Part shown: piece by piece, positions 1-7,861 of the stretch
How the letters are laid out: each line of letters starts with the position of its first letter
Numbering within the stretch: position 1 is the first letter of the stretch
Assembly: GCA_964496035.1 (NCBI GenBank)
Contig: CAZBXI010000002.1
Location: 1 to 64,000, forward strand
Length of the DNA stretch: 64,000 nt
Direction of reading: 5' to 3'
Source of the DNA: EX4484-217-1 sp964496035
GTDB lineage: Archaea; Thermoproteota; Thermoprotei_A; EX4484-217-1
Made by a program: the position numbers and the translations under genes
The notes under the pieces: generated by a model
What the model was told of the DNA's origin: nothing
Database searches by the model: none
Seen by the model: the letters and a program-made list of their open reading frames with translations, nothing else

Positions 1-3
1 CTT

Positions 4-153
4 GTTTAGGGTATTGTTCTGCATAGATGTGCCGTCGCCAAGGGTCGGCGGTGAAAGTCCCCGCAATGACCGATGAAGCCAGAGCGACCGTGGGGGAAAG
101 GATGAACCGATGACAAAACATATAAAAACATATAAAGAGGCGAACCCTAAACC
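4..153 (+). ncRNA. Candidate structured RNA closed by a 9-bp terminal helix
   Basis: The first 150 bases are much richer in G and C than the sequence around them and have no convincing ORF. GTTTAGGGT (4-12) is exactly complementary to ACCCTAAAC (145-153) and could close a domain. Inside there is a possible 6-bp hairpin CCGTCG/CGGCGG, then GGTGAAAGTCCCCGC with CCCCGC able to pair with GTGGGG further on. Repeated GATGAA/GATGAC elements follow. GGTGAAAGTCC and GAAGCCAG recall domain I of bacterial-type group II introns, but no domain V and no reverse transcriptase are seen here. RNase P was considered and rejected because no P4 3' strand is present. The strand is inferred from the motif direction. 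The identity is open. Confidence 0.3.
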
Positions 154-564
154 TATAAACCACAGCATGTAAAGATTATCGAAGAGGAACCGTCAGCTTG
201 ACCTCCAGAACACCTCCATACTGGTATTGCTATCTATGGCTACTGCTTGGTGCTCTAGGAAGCGCTGAAGCATGTGCTGGGCGTGATAAACCACCTACCG
301 TGTCTAAAAGTAATTAAAAATAACAAGAAACCACAGTAGGCAGGAACACCTTAAAACCAACATTACCTGATACCTTACAGTATTTTCGATAAAGTACCCT
401 AAAACCCCTACCACAGCCAACACTAAGAACATAGTTAAAGTAGCTAATACTGTTCTTTTTCAGCTCGTAATCACCAATCATTTAGCTTCTTCTAAAACCT
501 TAAAAGTATTATCTACAACGCAGTAACCGTATTTCTAAAAAATGTTAATTTGAAAATAAACTTT
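154..564. other. Gene-free region
   Basis: About 410 bp with no ORF of useful length, no tRNA and no clear repeat. The left part (roughly 175-300) keeps a somewhat higher GC content than the AT-rich right part, so it may still belong to the RNA or element starting at the window edge. Confidence 0.4.
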
Positions 565-1803
565 TTAACCCCATGCGAAATGCGCCCTATAAGAGTTAGG
601 ATCATTATTATGACGCCAACGACATAGTGTCCCGCTTTTAAGCCACTTAAACCATATTTCAAAGCGATCTATTTCGATCTCTCTATACCAACTAATACTT
701 AAGTAGAACACTTTGTATCCAAAACTGAAACCTATTACTGTTTTTATCTCAGCATTACCGGGTCCTCCAGGACCGAAGTCTAAATTTAGTTCCTGTCCCA
801 CGCTTCCATAGCTACACCCAGCATAGTCTGGAGGCGTTCCTTCACACTGACTACAGCTAACGTACTCGTATATTTCACCTGAGCCACCATAGTACTCAGA
901 GGGATATAGAACATAATAGCAATACGAGCCACCTTTTTCAAAATGTATCCACCATTTTTCAAGTATATATATTACATCGAATTTCAACTTACCTTTAGCA
1001 CCATTCTCTACTAAGTACACTGGGCTTCCAGGCTCTTCAAGAGGGTACGTTTCCTTCTTACCATTACTATTCCACTCAACTTCATCAGGTGTGGGGCAAA
1101 CAAGGCTTCCATACCAGTCTGAAGTGTATGATTCAAAGTACAAAACTGTGTTTTCCTTCACGAAGTACCCAACCTTTAAATCTGGAATAGAGTGTAGCTG
1201 TATATTAGTTCCAGTTTCTTGAGTTTCATTTTTACTCCATTCCATTTCACGTTCAGCTAAAGGTTCTACAGTATCTTCCTTAGTTTTTACTTTGAGAAGA
1301 TAATGTGAATCTCCATTGTTTGTATATGTATGTATCTTTCCAGGTTTTAACTCTATTCCAATACTTACTATGTTAATTGGTTTTTGAACCCATACTTCAA
1401 CTATCTTAGAACCTAAGTAGCCTTCAGCTGGATTAGCTACTATTACTAGGAATTCATAGGGTTCGTAAAGTACTGTCTTGTTAGGTAGTATTTTAATAGG
1501 TATTCTCCATACTTTAAACGTTATTCTAGCGGGTAAACTTACACGTTTCATATGTATTATTTCAGAATGACCTATGTACCTTGAGGCAGTTAGATTATGT
1601 ATCACTACTACGTATGTTCCGCTAACGGTTTCCCCATTAATCTTAGGTTCTATGTTTATTGTGATTGCTGCTATGTTTCTGCCTTCCAAATAGTCTTTGA
1701 ACAGATCGTAGAGCATTATCGGGTTGTTAAGTAGAAGAGCACTTACTACTATAGGGCTTAGAATCACTGTGGCAAGTAGAAGAGCTGAAATAACCTTCAA
1801 CAC
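565..1803 (-). CDS. Exported or membrane-anchored protein of unknown function
   Basis: 412 residues. Residues 1-25 form a hydrophobic signal peptide or anchor (MLKVISALLLATVILSPIVV). The rest reads as an extracellular beta-rich protein with several NxS/T sequons and many aromatic residues. There are six cysteines, five of them in the last third, including a CSQC pair near a Gly/Pro-rich stretch; disulfides outside the cell are plausible. No family is recognised. It stands alone, downstream of a TauE/SafE permease gene on the same strand with about 100 bp between them. It could be a surface protein or a secreted effector; nothing in the sequence decides this. Confidence 0.75.
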   Translation of the reverse strand: MLKVISALLLATVILSPIVVSALLLNNPIMLYDLFKDYLEGRNIAAITINIEPKINGETVSGTYVVVIHNLTASRYIGHSEIIHMKRVSLPARITFKVWRIPIKILPNKTVLYEPYEFLVIVANPAEGYLGSKIVEVWVQKPINIVSIGIELKPGKIHTYTNNGDSHYLLKVKTKEDTVEPLAEREMEWSKNETQETGTNIQLHSIPDLKVGYFVKENTVLYFESYTSDWYGSLVCPTPDEVEWNSNGKKETYPLEEPGSPVYLVENGAKGKLKFDVIYILEKWWIHFEKGGSYCYYVLYPSEYYGGSGEIYEYVSCSQCEGTPPDYAGCSYGSVGQELNLDFGPGGPGNAEIKTVIGFSFGYKVFYLSISWYREIEIDRFEIWFKWLKSGTLCRWRHNNDPNSYRAHFAWG

Positions 1804-1905
1804 GTTCTCATACCTCCTATTATAAACTATTTTGTGTAAGAACTTATTTTTTTCAAAAGGGGTAAGATAGTAAAGTTTTTAAACAGGAAAATGCACTTTT
1901 GCACT

Positions 1906-2697
1906 TCAAAGTTTCACTAGTGCTTCGTATGCTACATATAATCCCACTATTATTATCGATATTGCGTATATTAGCCTTAGCAGCCATGGTGGAGATTTTA
2001 CTGCTAATTTTGCTCCAATCCATGATGCTATAAGTGTTGGTATGCCTATGGCGATAAATAGCGGTATGTTCATGAATCCATAGTATGTTAGAACAGAAGA
2101 ACCCATAGCTCCTGTTGCTATCATTTCAGCACTGGATGTTCCTACTGCAACATGAGTTGGATAGGCTAAAGCTAGGAATAATGGTACGTAATATATTCCC
2201 CCGCCGAAACCACATATTCCAGTAGCGAATCCTGCTAGAAACATTAGGGTAAAGAGTTTTATTCCATGCTCGAGAACCTTAACCTCTTTAACAGTAATTC
2301 TTTTAACAAGTTTTCTTCTAGCTTTTACGGTTTTGTAGGCTACGTAAATCCCTATGAAGATGCATGCGATACCGAAAATTCCCTTCAGTATTAATGTTGG
2401 AAGATATTTAGCTACAACATACGCACCTAAGGAAACACCCAAGACCGCTCCTAAAGCAGCTGTAAGTAATCCTTTAGGGTAAACGTGGCTTTTTCTCCAA
2501 TGTTCAAAAACTCCTGGTAATGTGGTTAATGCTATTACTGCCTGGTTTATACAGTAGGCTGTTTTAATATTTACACCGAAAAGATAAATGAGCATGGGTA
2601 TGCGTAGAAAGCATCCTCCAACACCTAGCCATGTAGCTAAAAGCCCTGGGATAAGTGCCGTAATCAGCACATTGGCCCAGAAAACGATGTTCATCAT
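1906..2697 (-). CDS. TauE/SafE (DUF81) family membrane permease
   Basis: 263 residues with about eight membrane segments arranged as two similar halves. Each half carries the Gly-rich signature of the family: GVGGCFLRIPMLIYL near residues 25-40 and CGFGGGIYYVPLFLALAYP near 160-180. Members export or import sulfite, sulfoacetate, taurine-derived sulfur compounds or other organic anions; the substrate cannot be read from sequence. The gene follows an ArsR-type regulator on the same strand, about 110 bp away, which suggests control by that repressor. The basic loop between the halves (KTVKARRKLVKR) is consistent with a cytoplasmic connection. Confidence 0.85.
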   Translation of the reverse strand: MMNIVFWANVLITALIPGLLATWLGVGGCFLRIPMLIYLFGVNIKTAYCINQAVIALTTLPGVFEHWRKSHVYPKGLLTAALGAVLGVSLGAYVVAKYLPTLILKGIFGIACIFIGIYVAYKTVKARRKLVKRITVKEVKVLEHGIKLFTLMFLAGFATGICGFGGGIYYVPLFLALAYPTHVAVGTSSAEMIATGAMGSSVLTYYGFMNIPLFIAIGIPTLIASWIGAKLAVKSPPWLLRLIYAISIIIVGLYVAYEALVKL

Positions 2698-2805
2698 TGT
2701 AAATCATCTGAAATATTTTTCATATGTTTAACATAAGTGATGAAAATATAAATTTTCCTTCTAGTAATTTATATATTATGTTCTAGTTGGTCAAATAAGC
2801 CATGA

Positions 2806-3183
2806 TTATTCTATGTTATAAAGTAAAGTACTTAGTATTGATTTGATTTTATCCTTATTAGTAGTATAGTATTTAAACTTTCCAGAAGTATATTCTCTTA
2901 CCAATCCATACTCTTTCAACGTTTTTAAATGATGAGAAATCAATGTTTGATCCTTGTTTAATATTGCTGCTATGAGACATACAGGTAATTGATATTTTGC
3001 TAGAAGGTAAAGTATTTTGAGCCTAGTGTTGTTTGAAAGTACTTTAAGAAAGTTGGCGATGATATCTAAGCTACCGGGTATGGTTATTTCTTCGTTTAAA
3101 AGGTCATAGTACCTATTCATGATAATAGGTTTACATGATTCACTAAGTTTACTAACATAGTCTCTTAACAACATCCTATGCAC
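2806..3183 (-). CDS. ArsR-type winged-helix transcriptional regulator
   Basis: 125 residues. The winged helix lies at about residues 42-115: SNNTRLKILYLLAKYQLPVC, then the recognition helix region DQTLISHHLKTLKEYGLVRE and a wing ending in KFKYYTTN. This is the ArsR/SmtB fold. Cysteines at about 17 and 69 could respond to metal or redox state, but the usual ELCVCDL metal motif is absent. The start at 3183 is ATG; a second ATG three codons later would also fit. It is divergent from the small ORF at 3310 and upstream of the TauE/SafE gene on the same strand, so it may regulate that permease. Confidence 0.8.
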   Translation of the reverse strand: MHRMLLRDYVSKLSESCKPIIMNRYYDLLNEEITIPGSLDIIANFLKVLSNNTRLKILYLLAKYQLPVCLIAAILNKDQTLISHHLKTLKEYGLVREYTSGKFKYYTTNKDKIKSILSTLLYNIE

Positions 3184-3309
3184 CGCGAATTTAACTGTAA
3201 AGTGAGGATTTATTAGCTAGTATATAGCTTGCACTCAGGTAATTAAAATCTTATTAGGATTTCCAACTATACCTAGTATTGGGCTAGAGCAGTGCATGGT
3301 GCTTAAGTA

Positions 3310-3423
3310 TTGGGTAGGAAGAGAGTTTTTGTAAAGTATGGTAGGTGGTTTCTTCTAAAACCTACTAAGGTTAAGAGAAAGAAAGTAGCAACGGTTAGCA
3401 GGTGGTTTCTTAGAGGAGACTAG
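3310..3423 (+). CDS. Small very basic ORF, 37 residues
   Basis: An uninterrupted frame from a TTG (3310) to TAG (3421-3423), three bases before the next gene. The predicted peptide has 12 Lys/Arg among 37 residues and repeats RWFL twice (RWFLLKP and SRWFLRGD), which also gives a direct repeat of AGGTGGTTTCTT in the DNA. A TTG start follows an in-frame TAA two codons upstream. Coupling to the downstream gene by a 3-bp gap is the main reason to call it. It resembles no family that I recognise. It could be a small nucleic-acid-binding partner, or the DNA repeat could have another role. Confidence 0.35.
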   Translation: MGRKRVFVKYGRWFLLKPTKVKRKKVATVSRWFLRGD

Positions 3424-3426
3424 GCT

Positions 3427-3834
3427 ATGGTTGTATACGTTAGGTTAAGAGTTAAATCTACGATAGGGATCTCTAAAGAACTTATTGTTTTAGTTAATGG
3501 TGGTGCTCATAGTGAAAGTCCGGTCATAGTTGTTGATGAGAATATTGGTAGGGAATTAGGTTTCTCAAGTGGCGAAGTGTATGAAGTATCTACTGTAGAC
3601 TCTAGACGTAACGTTTACGTGGTAAAAGACTTTGTCGAACTAGAGCTACTTGGAGAAAACCGTGAAGTCCTATCTAAGATTAAAGCAGATCTTGTTGTTC
3701 ATCCAGGACTTGAGGAACCATTAATAACCGATTCCACTATAGATATGCTAGGAATTAAAGTTGAAAGCTTCTATAAAGGCTTATGGAGACATGTAAATGA
3801 CCCCTCAGCGAAAATAAGGAGAAGTGCTAAATAA
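3427..3834 (+). CDS. Clan AA aspartyl-protease-like protein lacking the catalytic DTG
   Basis: 135 residues with the layout of the short archaeal retropepsin-like family: an N-terminal strand (YVRLRVKS), a flap-like region, and a C-terminal segment PLITDSTIDMLGIKVES that matches the family pattern PLIGxxxLexLGlxvd. Where active members have DTG(A) the sequence reads NGGAHSE, so the catalytic aspartate is Asn or absent. The protein is therefore probably inactive as a protease and may act as a binding module. It sits directly after the small basic ORF. Family assignment is by pattern only and is moderately sure. Confidence 0.6.
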   Translation: MVVYVRLRVKSTIGISKELIVLVNGGAHSESPVIVVDENIGRELGFSSGEVYEVSTVDSRRNVYVVKDFVELELLGENREVLSKIKADLVVHPGLEEPLITDSTIDMLGIKVESFYKGLWRHVNDPSAKIRRSAK

Positions 3835-4131
3835 TTTATGATTGTTCACATTATTAGGGATATAAAGGGTCCTCATAGTATTGTTAACTGTAGTTAAACA
3901 AATCTACCTAAGCAGCTCCAATATTCCTATAAACTAAACATATTTACAATCCCTGCACATATCCTAAAACTTACTTTTACCATAGTATTTTACTGTCTAA
4001 TTGAGTCTAACTTAACCAATATCACCTACTTTATCCAAAAATGGAAATATTTTAAATGGTTTAAACGCTATCTCCTGGTTTAATGTACTAGTAGCAGCAT
4101 TTATTCCGTAGGGTAGTGTACTATGTGTTTA
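3835..4131. other. AT-rich intergenic region
   Basis: About 300 bp with stops in all frames and no RNA gene or strong repeat that I can see. It separates two genes that converge on it (the + strand aspartyl-protease-like gene and the - strand vapC). Confidence 0.5.
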
Positions 4132-4539
4132 CTAGCTTATCCGCGGTACTATGTTGTCAAAGTGTTTGTCGAAGCTCATAATGTAGTCTATGTTGTATCT
4201 CCTCATCAATGCTATCGATACTGCGTCTGTGAAGCTTAATTTTTTGTTTACGTATTTCTTAAATATTCTCCATGCATCCATAAACACTAACTTATCTACA
4301 TGTAGTATACGTAGTTTCTTTGATGAGAGTATGAAATTCCCTATATCAATAGCTATGTCAGGTTTTCTTGTCCTTACTAATGCTACAGTTACTGCTTCAT
4401 CAAATATGTAATCTGATGTGTAAATGCGCCCGTATTTTCCCTTTAAAGCTTCTCTTAGCAGGTTAACAGCTTTCTCATGATTTATATCTCTTTTATTTCT
4501 TGCTGCTACGAATACTCCCGTATCTATGAAAGCTGACAT
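4132..4539 (-). CDS. vapC: PIN-domain ribonuclease, VapC-type toxin
   Basis: The likely start is the ATG at 4539 (MSAFIDTGVF), giving 135 residues; an upstream ATG at 4563 would add eight residues unlike the family. PIN acidic residues are visible: D in FIDTGVFVAA, E in FDEAVTVAL, D in FTDAVSIAL and D in SFDKHFD, so the Mg2+-dependent RNase site is intact. It overlaps the upstream vapB by about 47 bp, which couples their translation. Targets of VapC toxins are usually tRNA or rRNA; this one is unknown. Confidence 0.85.
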   Translation of the reverse strand: MSAFIDTGVFVAARNKRDINHEKAVNLLREALKGKYGRIYTSDYIFDEAVTVALVRTRKPDIAIDIGNFILSSKKLRILHVDKLVFMDAWRIFKKYVNKKLSFTDAVSIALMRRYNIDYIMSFDKHFDNIVPRIS

Positions 4540-4816
4540 TTGGTTCACCATATAGTGCTTCATCTATTTTTATAGATGCATCTTCTACATCCCAATCCAG
4601 GGGGTTCTCTAGGAGGTGTAGCATAGGATCCTCCTCTTCTCTGTGCATGAATTTTCTTAAAAGATTGTCTTCTTCATCCAAACCTAGCTCTATTAGTTTT
4701 TCTAGAATTTCATGTAAACTCGCCTTAATGCCGTGAAGCCTTAGGCGGGTCTGTATTTCTTCAAGTTTCTTCTTGGCCTCAACTTTAATTTTTACTGTAG
4801 TGTACATGTATTCCAC
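4493..4816 (-). CDS. vapB: VapB-type antitoxin
   Basis: 107 residues. The N-terminal part (MEYMYTTVKIKVEAKKKLEE) fits a ribbon-helix-helix or similar DNA-binding strand-helix start, followed by helices and an acidic C-terminal tail (HREEEDPMLHLL and DWDVEDASIKIDEALYG) suited to wrap the PIN active site. Its 3' end overlaps vapC. A perfect inverted repeat lies 13 bp upstream of its start and is a good operator candidate. Confidence 0.75.
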   Translation of the reverse strand: MEYMYTTVKIKVEAKKKLEEIQTRLRLHGIKASLHEILEKLIELGLDEEDNLLRKFMHREEEDPMLHLLENPLDWDVEDASIKIDEALYGEPNVSFHRYGSIRSSKK

Positions 4817-4828
4817 CTAGTAGAAAAG

Positions 4829-4844
4829 TATGCTATGTAGCATA
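4829..4844. promoter_or_regulatory. Perfect inverted repeat, candidate VapB operator
   Basis: TATGCTA-TG-TAGCATA is a perfect 7-bp inverted repeat with a 2-bp centre in the divergent region between vapB and the chain-elongation operon. Its right edge runs into CATATAAAC, a TATA-like element pointing toward the operon. VapB binding here would fit autoregulation and could also shade the operon promoter (inference). Confidence 0.45.
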
Positions 4845-4999
4845 TAAACTTGCTGAATAATGAAGCGCTAAACTGTAATATTGAAGAAGAGAGAACTTAC
4901 GTACAGTATATTAGGAAAAATGTATTTATTCATAGCGTGTTTTTAGCCTTGGTGCGTACTGTGAAATATTCTGCTACTAGCCAGTATAATAGAGTTAGT

Positions 5000-6124
5000 A
5001 TGTGTAAACTCCATTCTGTTGTAATTTACGATACTACGCTTAGAGATGGAGAGCAATGTCCTGGAGTTTCTTTCTCCGTTGAGGAGAAAGTGAAAATTGC
5101 TAAAATGCTTGACGAGCTAGGTATCCCCCAAATTGAAGCGGGATTTCCTGTAGTTTCAGATGAGGAAAGGAGAGCAGTTAAAGCTGTAACTAGTGAGAGA
5201 TTGAATGCTGATATCCTTGTTCTATCACGTTCGCTTATAGGTGATGTTGATGAGGCATTAAAGTGCGATGTTGACGGTGTTTTAATTTTTATTCCTCTAC
5301 CTGAAATTCATCTTAGGAGGAAACTGAAGATAACATATGAAGAAGCTGTTGAAAAGGCTGTTAAAACAGCGGAATACGCTAAGGAGCATGGTCTTTTTGT
5401 TCAAGTTAGTGTTGAAGATGCTACTAGGACACCTTTAAAAAGGCTAATAGACTTCTTTAGTAGAGTCGTTGAAGTGAAGCCTGATAGAATAGGTTTAGCA
5501 GACACCGCCGGATGCATAACCCCCTTAGGCATGAAGTACTTAGTTAGGAAAATAAAGAGAAGCGTTAATGCTAAAGTTGCTGTTCACTGCCATAATGATT
5601 TCGGATTAGCTACAGCAAATTCTTTAGCAGCTTATGAGGCAGGTGCTGAAGCAATATCTGTTACAGTTAATGGTATTGGTGAAAGGGCAGGTAATGCTGC
5701 TTTAGAGGAAGTTGTTACCGCACTTTACTTCCTTTACGGTGTTGATTTAGGTTTAAAACTTGAACTTCTTAAACCTCTTTCAGAACTTGTAGCTAAACTT
5801 TCGAGAATACCTTTGAATCCGTTAAAACCCGTTGTTGGTGAAAATGCTTTCCGTCATGAATCGGGAATTCATGTTGCAGCTGTTCTTGACTATCCTAGAA
5901 TGTATGAGCCTTACGAACCTAGTCTTGTAGGTAATAGGAGACAGATAGTTTTCGGAAAACATTCAGGGCTTAAGGGCATCATTAAATACTTAGAGAAAAA
6001 TGGAGTGGCTGTTTCGAAGAGAACTGCTGAGAAACTGCTTAAATATGTTAAGTCTTTACGTAAAAAGTTCATTACTGGTGAAGAATTAATTAGTTTAGCT
6101 TTAAAATTCGAAGAAGAGGAATAA
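5000..6124 (+). CDS. Homocitrate/isopropylmalate synthase family enzyme
   Basis: Claisen condensation of acetyl-CoA with a 2-oxoacid, the first step of 2-oxoacid chain elongation. DTTLRDGEQCPGVSFS, EAGFP, the metal site HCHNDFGLATANS, and the C-terminal HESGIHVAA and FGKHSG motifs are all present. The frame opens at 4850, but the first 50 residues are unlike the family; the ATG at 5000 (MCKLHSVVIYD) gives 374 residues, close to the normal length for homocitrate synthase and short archaeal LeuA-like enzymes. The long regulatory domain of classical LeuA is lacking, so leucine feedback control through that domain is not expected. Sequence alone does not separate homocitrate, citramalate and isopropylmalate synthases. 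First gene of a seven-gene operon. Confidence 0.85.
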   Translation: MCKLHSVVIYDTTLRDGEQCPGVSFSVEEKVKIAKMLDELGIPQIEAGFPVVSDEERRAVKAVTSERLNADILVLSRSLIGDVDEALKCDVDGVLIFIPLPEIHLRRKLKITYEEAVEKAVKTAEYAKEHGLFVQVSVEDATRTPLKRLIDFFSRVVEVKPDRIGLADTAGCITPLGMKYLVRKIKRSVNAKVAVHCHNDFGLATANSLAAYEAGAEAISVTVNGIGERAGNAALEEVVTALYFLYGVDLGLKLELLKPLSELVAKLSRIPLNPLKPVVGENAFRHESGIHVAAVLDYPRMYEPYEPSLVGNRRQIVFGKHSGLKGIIKYLEKNGVAVSKRTAEKLLKYVKSLRKKFITGEELISLALKFEEEE

Positions 6125-6128
6125 TTTC

Positions 6129-7376
6129 ATGTCCACAGCTATTGAAAAAATTATTTCAGATCATGTCGGTGTAAAAGTCCATGCCGGAGAATATGTTGAA
6201 ACACCTGTAGACCTTATTTATTTTCACGATGGAACAGGAGTCTTGGTCTTTAAACATCTTGAAGAAATGGGTGTGGAAAAACTAGGTAATGTAAAATCAG
6301 CTGTGTTTTTTGATCATTCAGTACCACCGCACAGTATTGATGCTGCTACATTACAGAGATACGTTTTAAATTCGTGTAGGAAATATGGTATTTCATCAAT
6401 ACATTTCATGGGTGAGGGTATATGTCATCAGGTTATCCACGAAAGAGGCTATGTTAAACCGGGGCAGATAATTATTGGAGCAGATTCTCATACACCTACA
6501 CTAGGTGCCCTAGGTGTTTTAGCTTTAGGTGTTGGAGCTTTAGATACAGCTTATGCCCTGGCTACCGGGAAATTATGGCTTAAAATACCTGAAACAATAC
6601 TTATCACCGTTAAGGGAAAACTACCTAAAGGAGTTTATGCAAAGGATGTTATTCTCCATATTGTAGGTTCTCTTAAAGCTTATGGTGCTTTAGGCAAAGC
6701 GGTAGAGTTTTCAGGTTCCCTAATAAGCGACTTAAGTGTTGAGAGTAGGTTTACGCTATGCAATATGGCCGTAGAAATGGGGGCTGTTTCATGTTTTCAA
6801 AATATTGATGAAAAAACTATTAAATATCTTAAAAATGTTGGAGTACACGAGTTTAAAGTTTACTTCTCAGATAAGGATTCTTATGCTGAAATATTTTCCT
6901 TCGATGCTAGTTCTCTAGAACCCCAAATCGCTTGTCCCCACAGCGTCGATAATGTAAAGCCTGTTGTTGAAGTTGAAGGCACACCTATAGACCAGGTTTT
7001 CATAGGTACATGTACTAATGGTAGACTTGAGGATCTTATTGAAGTAGCTAAAATACTTAAAAAGGGTAAAGTAAAACCTTACGTTAAACTCATCATCATA
7101 CCAGCTTCTAAAAATATTCTTTTAAAGGCCATATCTTTAGGACTTATTGAGATATTCTTGGAATCAGGTGCTATGATAGGTATTCCCGGATGCGGTCCAT
7201 GTATAGGTATGCATATGGGGGTTTTAGGGGATGGTGAAGTAGCTATTTCAACGTCAAGCAGGAACTTTATTGGAAGAATGGGTAGTAGAAAATCTAAAAT
7301 CTACCTTGCCTCACCAGCTACGGCAGCTGCTTCAGCTTTAACAGGTGAAATAACTGATCCTAGGAGGTTTCTATAA
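6129..7376 (+). CDS. Homoaconitase/isopropylmalate isomerase, large subunit
   Basis: 415 residues. Hydro-lyase moving the hydroxyl of homocitrate or isopropylmalate through a dehydrated intermediate. Cys ligands for the [4Fe-4S] cluster are visible in IGTCTNGR and PGCGPCIG, the third and fourth separated by two residues as usual. GADSHTPTLGALG and the C-terminal SPATAAASALTGEITDPR are family signatures. It is encoded 4 bp after the synthase and overlaps the small-subunit gene by one base (ATAATG). Members of this archaeal branch serve leucine, lysine or coenzyme B pathways; the small subunit gives the better clue to substrate. Confidence 0.9.
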   Translation: MSTAIEKIISDHVGVKVHAGEYVETPVDLIYFHDGTGVLVFKHLEEMGVEKLGNVKSAVFFDHSVPPHSIDAATLQRYVLNSCRKYGISSIHFMGEGICHQVIHERGYVKPGQIIIGADSHTPTLGALGVLALGVGALDTAYALATGKLWLKIPETILITVKGKLPKGVYAKDVILHIVGSLKAYGALGKAVEFSGSLISDLSVESRFTLCNMAVEMGAVSCFQNIDEKTIKYLKNVGVHEFKVYFSDKDSYAEIFSFDASSLEPQIACPHSVDNVKPVVEVEGTPIDQVFIGTCTNGRLEDLIEVAKILKKGKVKPYVKLIIIPASKNILLKAISLGLIEIFLESGAMIGIPGCGPCIGMHMGVLGDGEVAISTSSRNFIGRMGSRKSKIYLASPATAAASALTGEITDPRRFL

Positions 7377-7861
7377 TGATTATAAGAGGGCGTGTTTGGA
7401 AGTTTGGAGACAATATAAGCACTGACATTATAATTCCAGGTAGATACCTTAGAACATTGAACTATAGCTTATGGCCTAAACACTTAATGGAAGGAATAGA
7501 TCCCACATTTAGCTCTAAAGTAAGGAAAGGAGACATTATTGTTGCAGGGAAAAATTTCGGATGCGGGTCAAGCAGGGAACAAGCGGTTTTAGCCATTAAG
7601 TTTGCAGGTATTTCAGCTGTTGTTGCTGAATCCTTTGGATGGATATTTTTCAGAAATGCAATAAACCATGGACTTCCAGCTATTGAATGCCCTAACATTA
7701 CCAAATATGTTGAAACAGGAGACATTATTGAGATAGACCTAGCTAATGGATTTATTAAAACCCCGAAGAAGACGCTAATGATAAAGCCCTATCCAAAATT
7801 TATAATGGACATCCTTAATGCAGGTGGTTTAATACAGTATTATAGGAGGATAAGAAAATAA
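7376..7861 (+). CDS. Homoaconitase-type small subunit with YLRT specificity loop
   Basis: 161 residues, the normal size of the swivelling domain. GDNISTDIIIPGRYLRT is followed by the hallmark FGCGSSREQA. In the Methanocaldococcus jannaschii enzymes the loop YLRT was linked to homoaconitase activity on gamma-carboxylated substrates, while isopropylmalate isomerase carries a hydrophobic loop. This is established for those enzymes; carrying it over here is inference. The loop favours 2-oxoglutarate-derived chain elongation over plain leucine synthesis. The gene abuts its neighbours on both sides (one-base overlaps), so the two subunits and the dehydrogenase are co-translated. Confidence 0.88.
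   Translation: MIIRGRVWKFGDNISTDIIIPGRYLRTLNYSLWPKHLMEGIDPTFSSKVRKGDIIVAGKNFGCGSSREQAVLAIKFAGISAVVAESFGWIFFRNAINHGLPAIECPNITKYVETGDIIEIDLANGFIKTPKKTLMIKPYPKFIMDILNAGGLIQYYRRIRK

Noticed and set aside
4..153. RNase P RNA (GGTGAAAGTCCCCGC resembles conserved region I)
   Set aside because: The P4 3' strand (GGCTT-like) that must pair with AAGTCC is missing, and the 3' part does not match conserved region V.
3340..3415. CRISPR-like or insertion-sequence repeat (AGGTGGTTTCTT twice)
   Set aside because: Only two copies 71 bp apart, no spacer series, and explained by the repeated RWFL in the small ORF.
4190..4411. ORF on the + strand opposite vapC
   Set aside because: Antisense shadow of a well-supported PIN gene; no family features.
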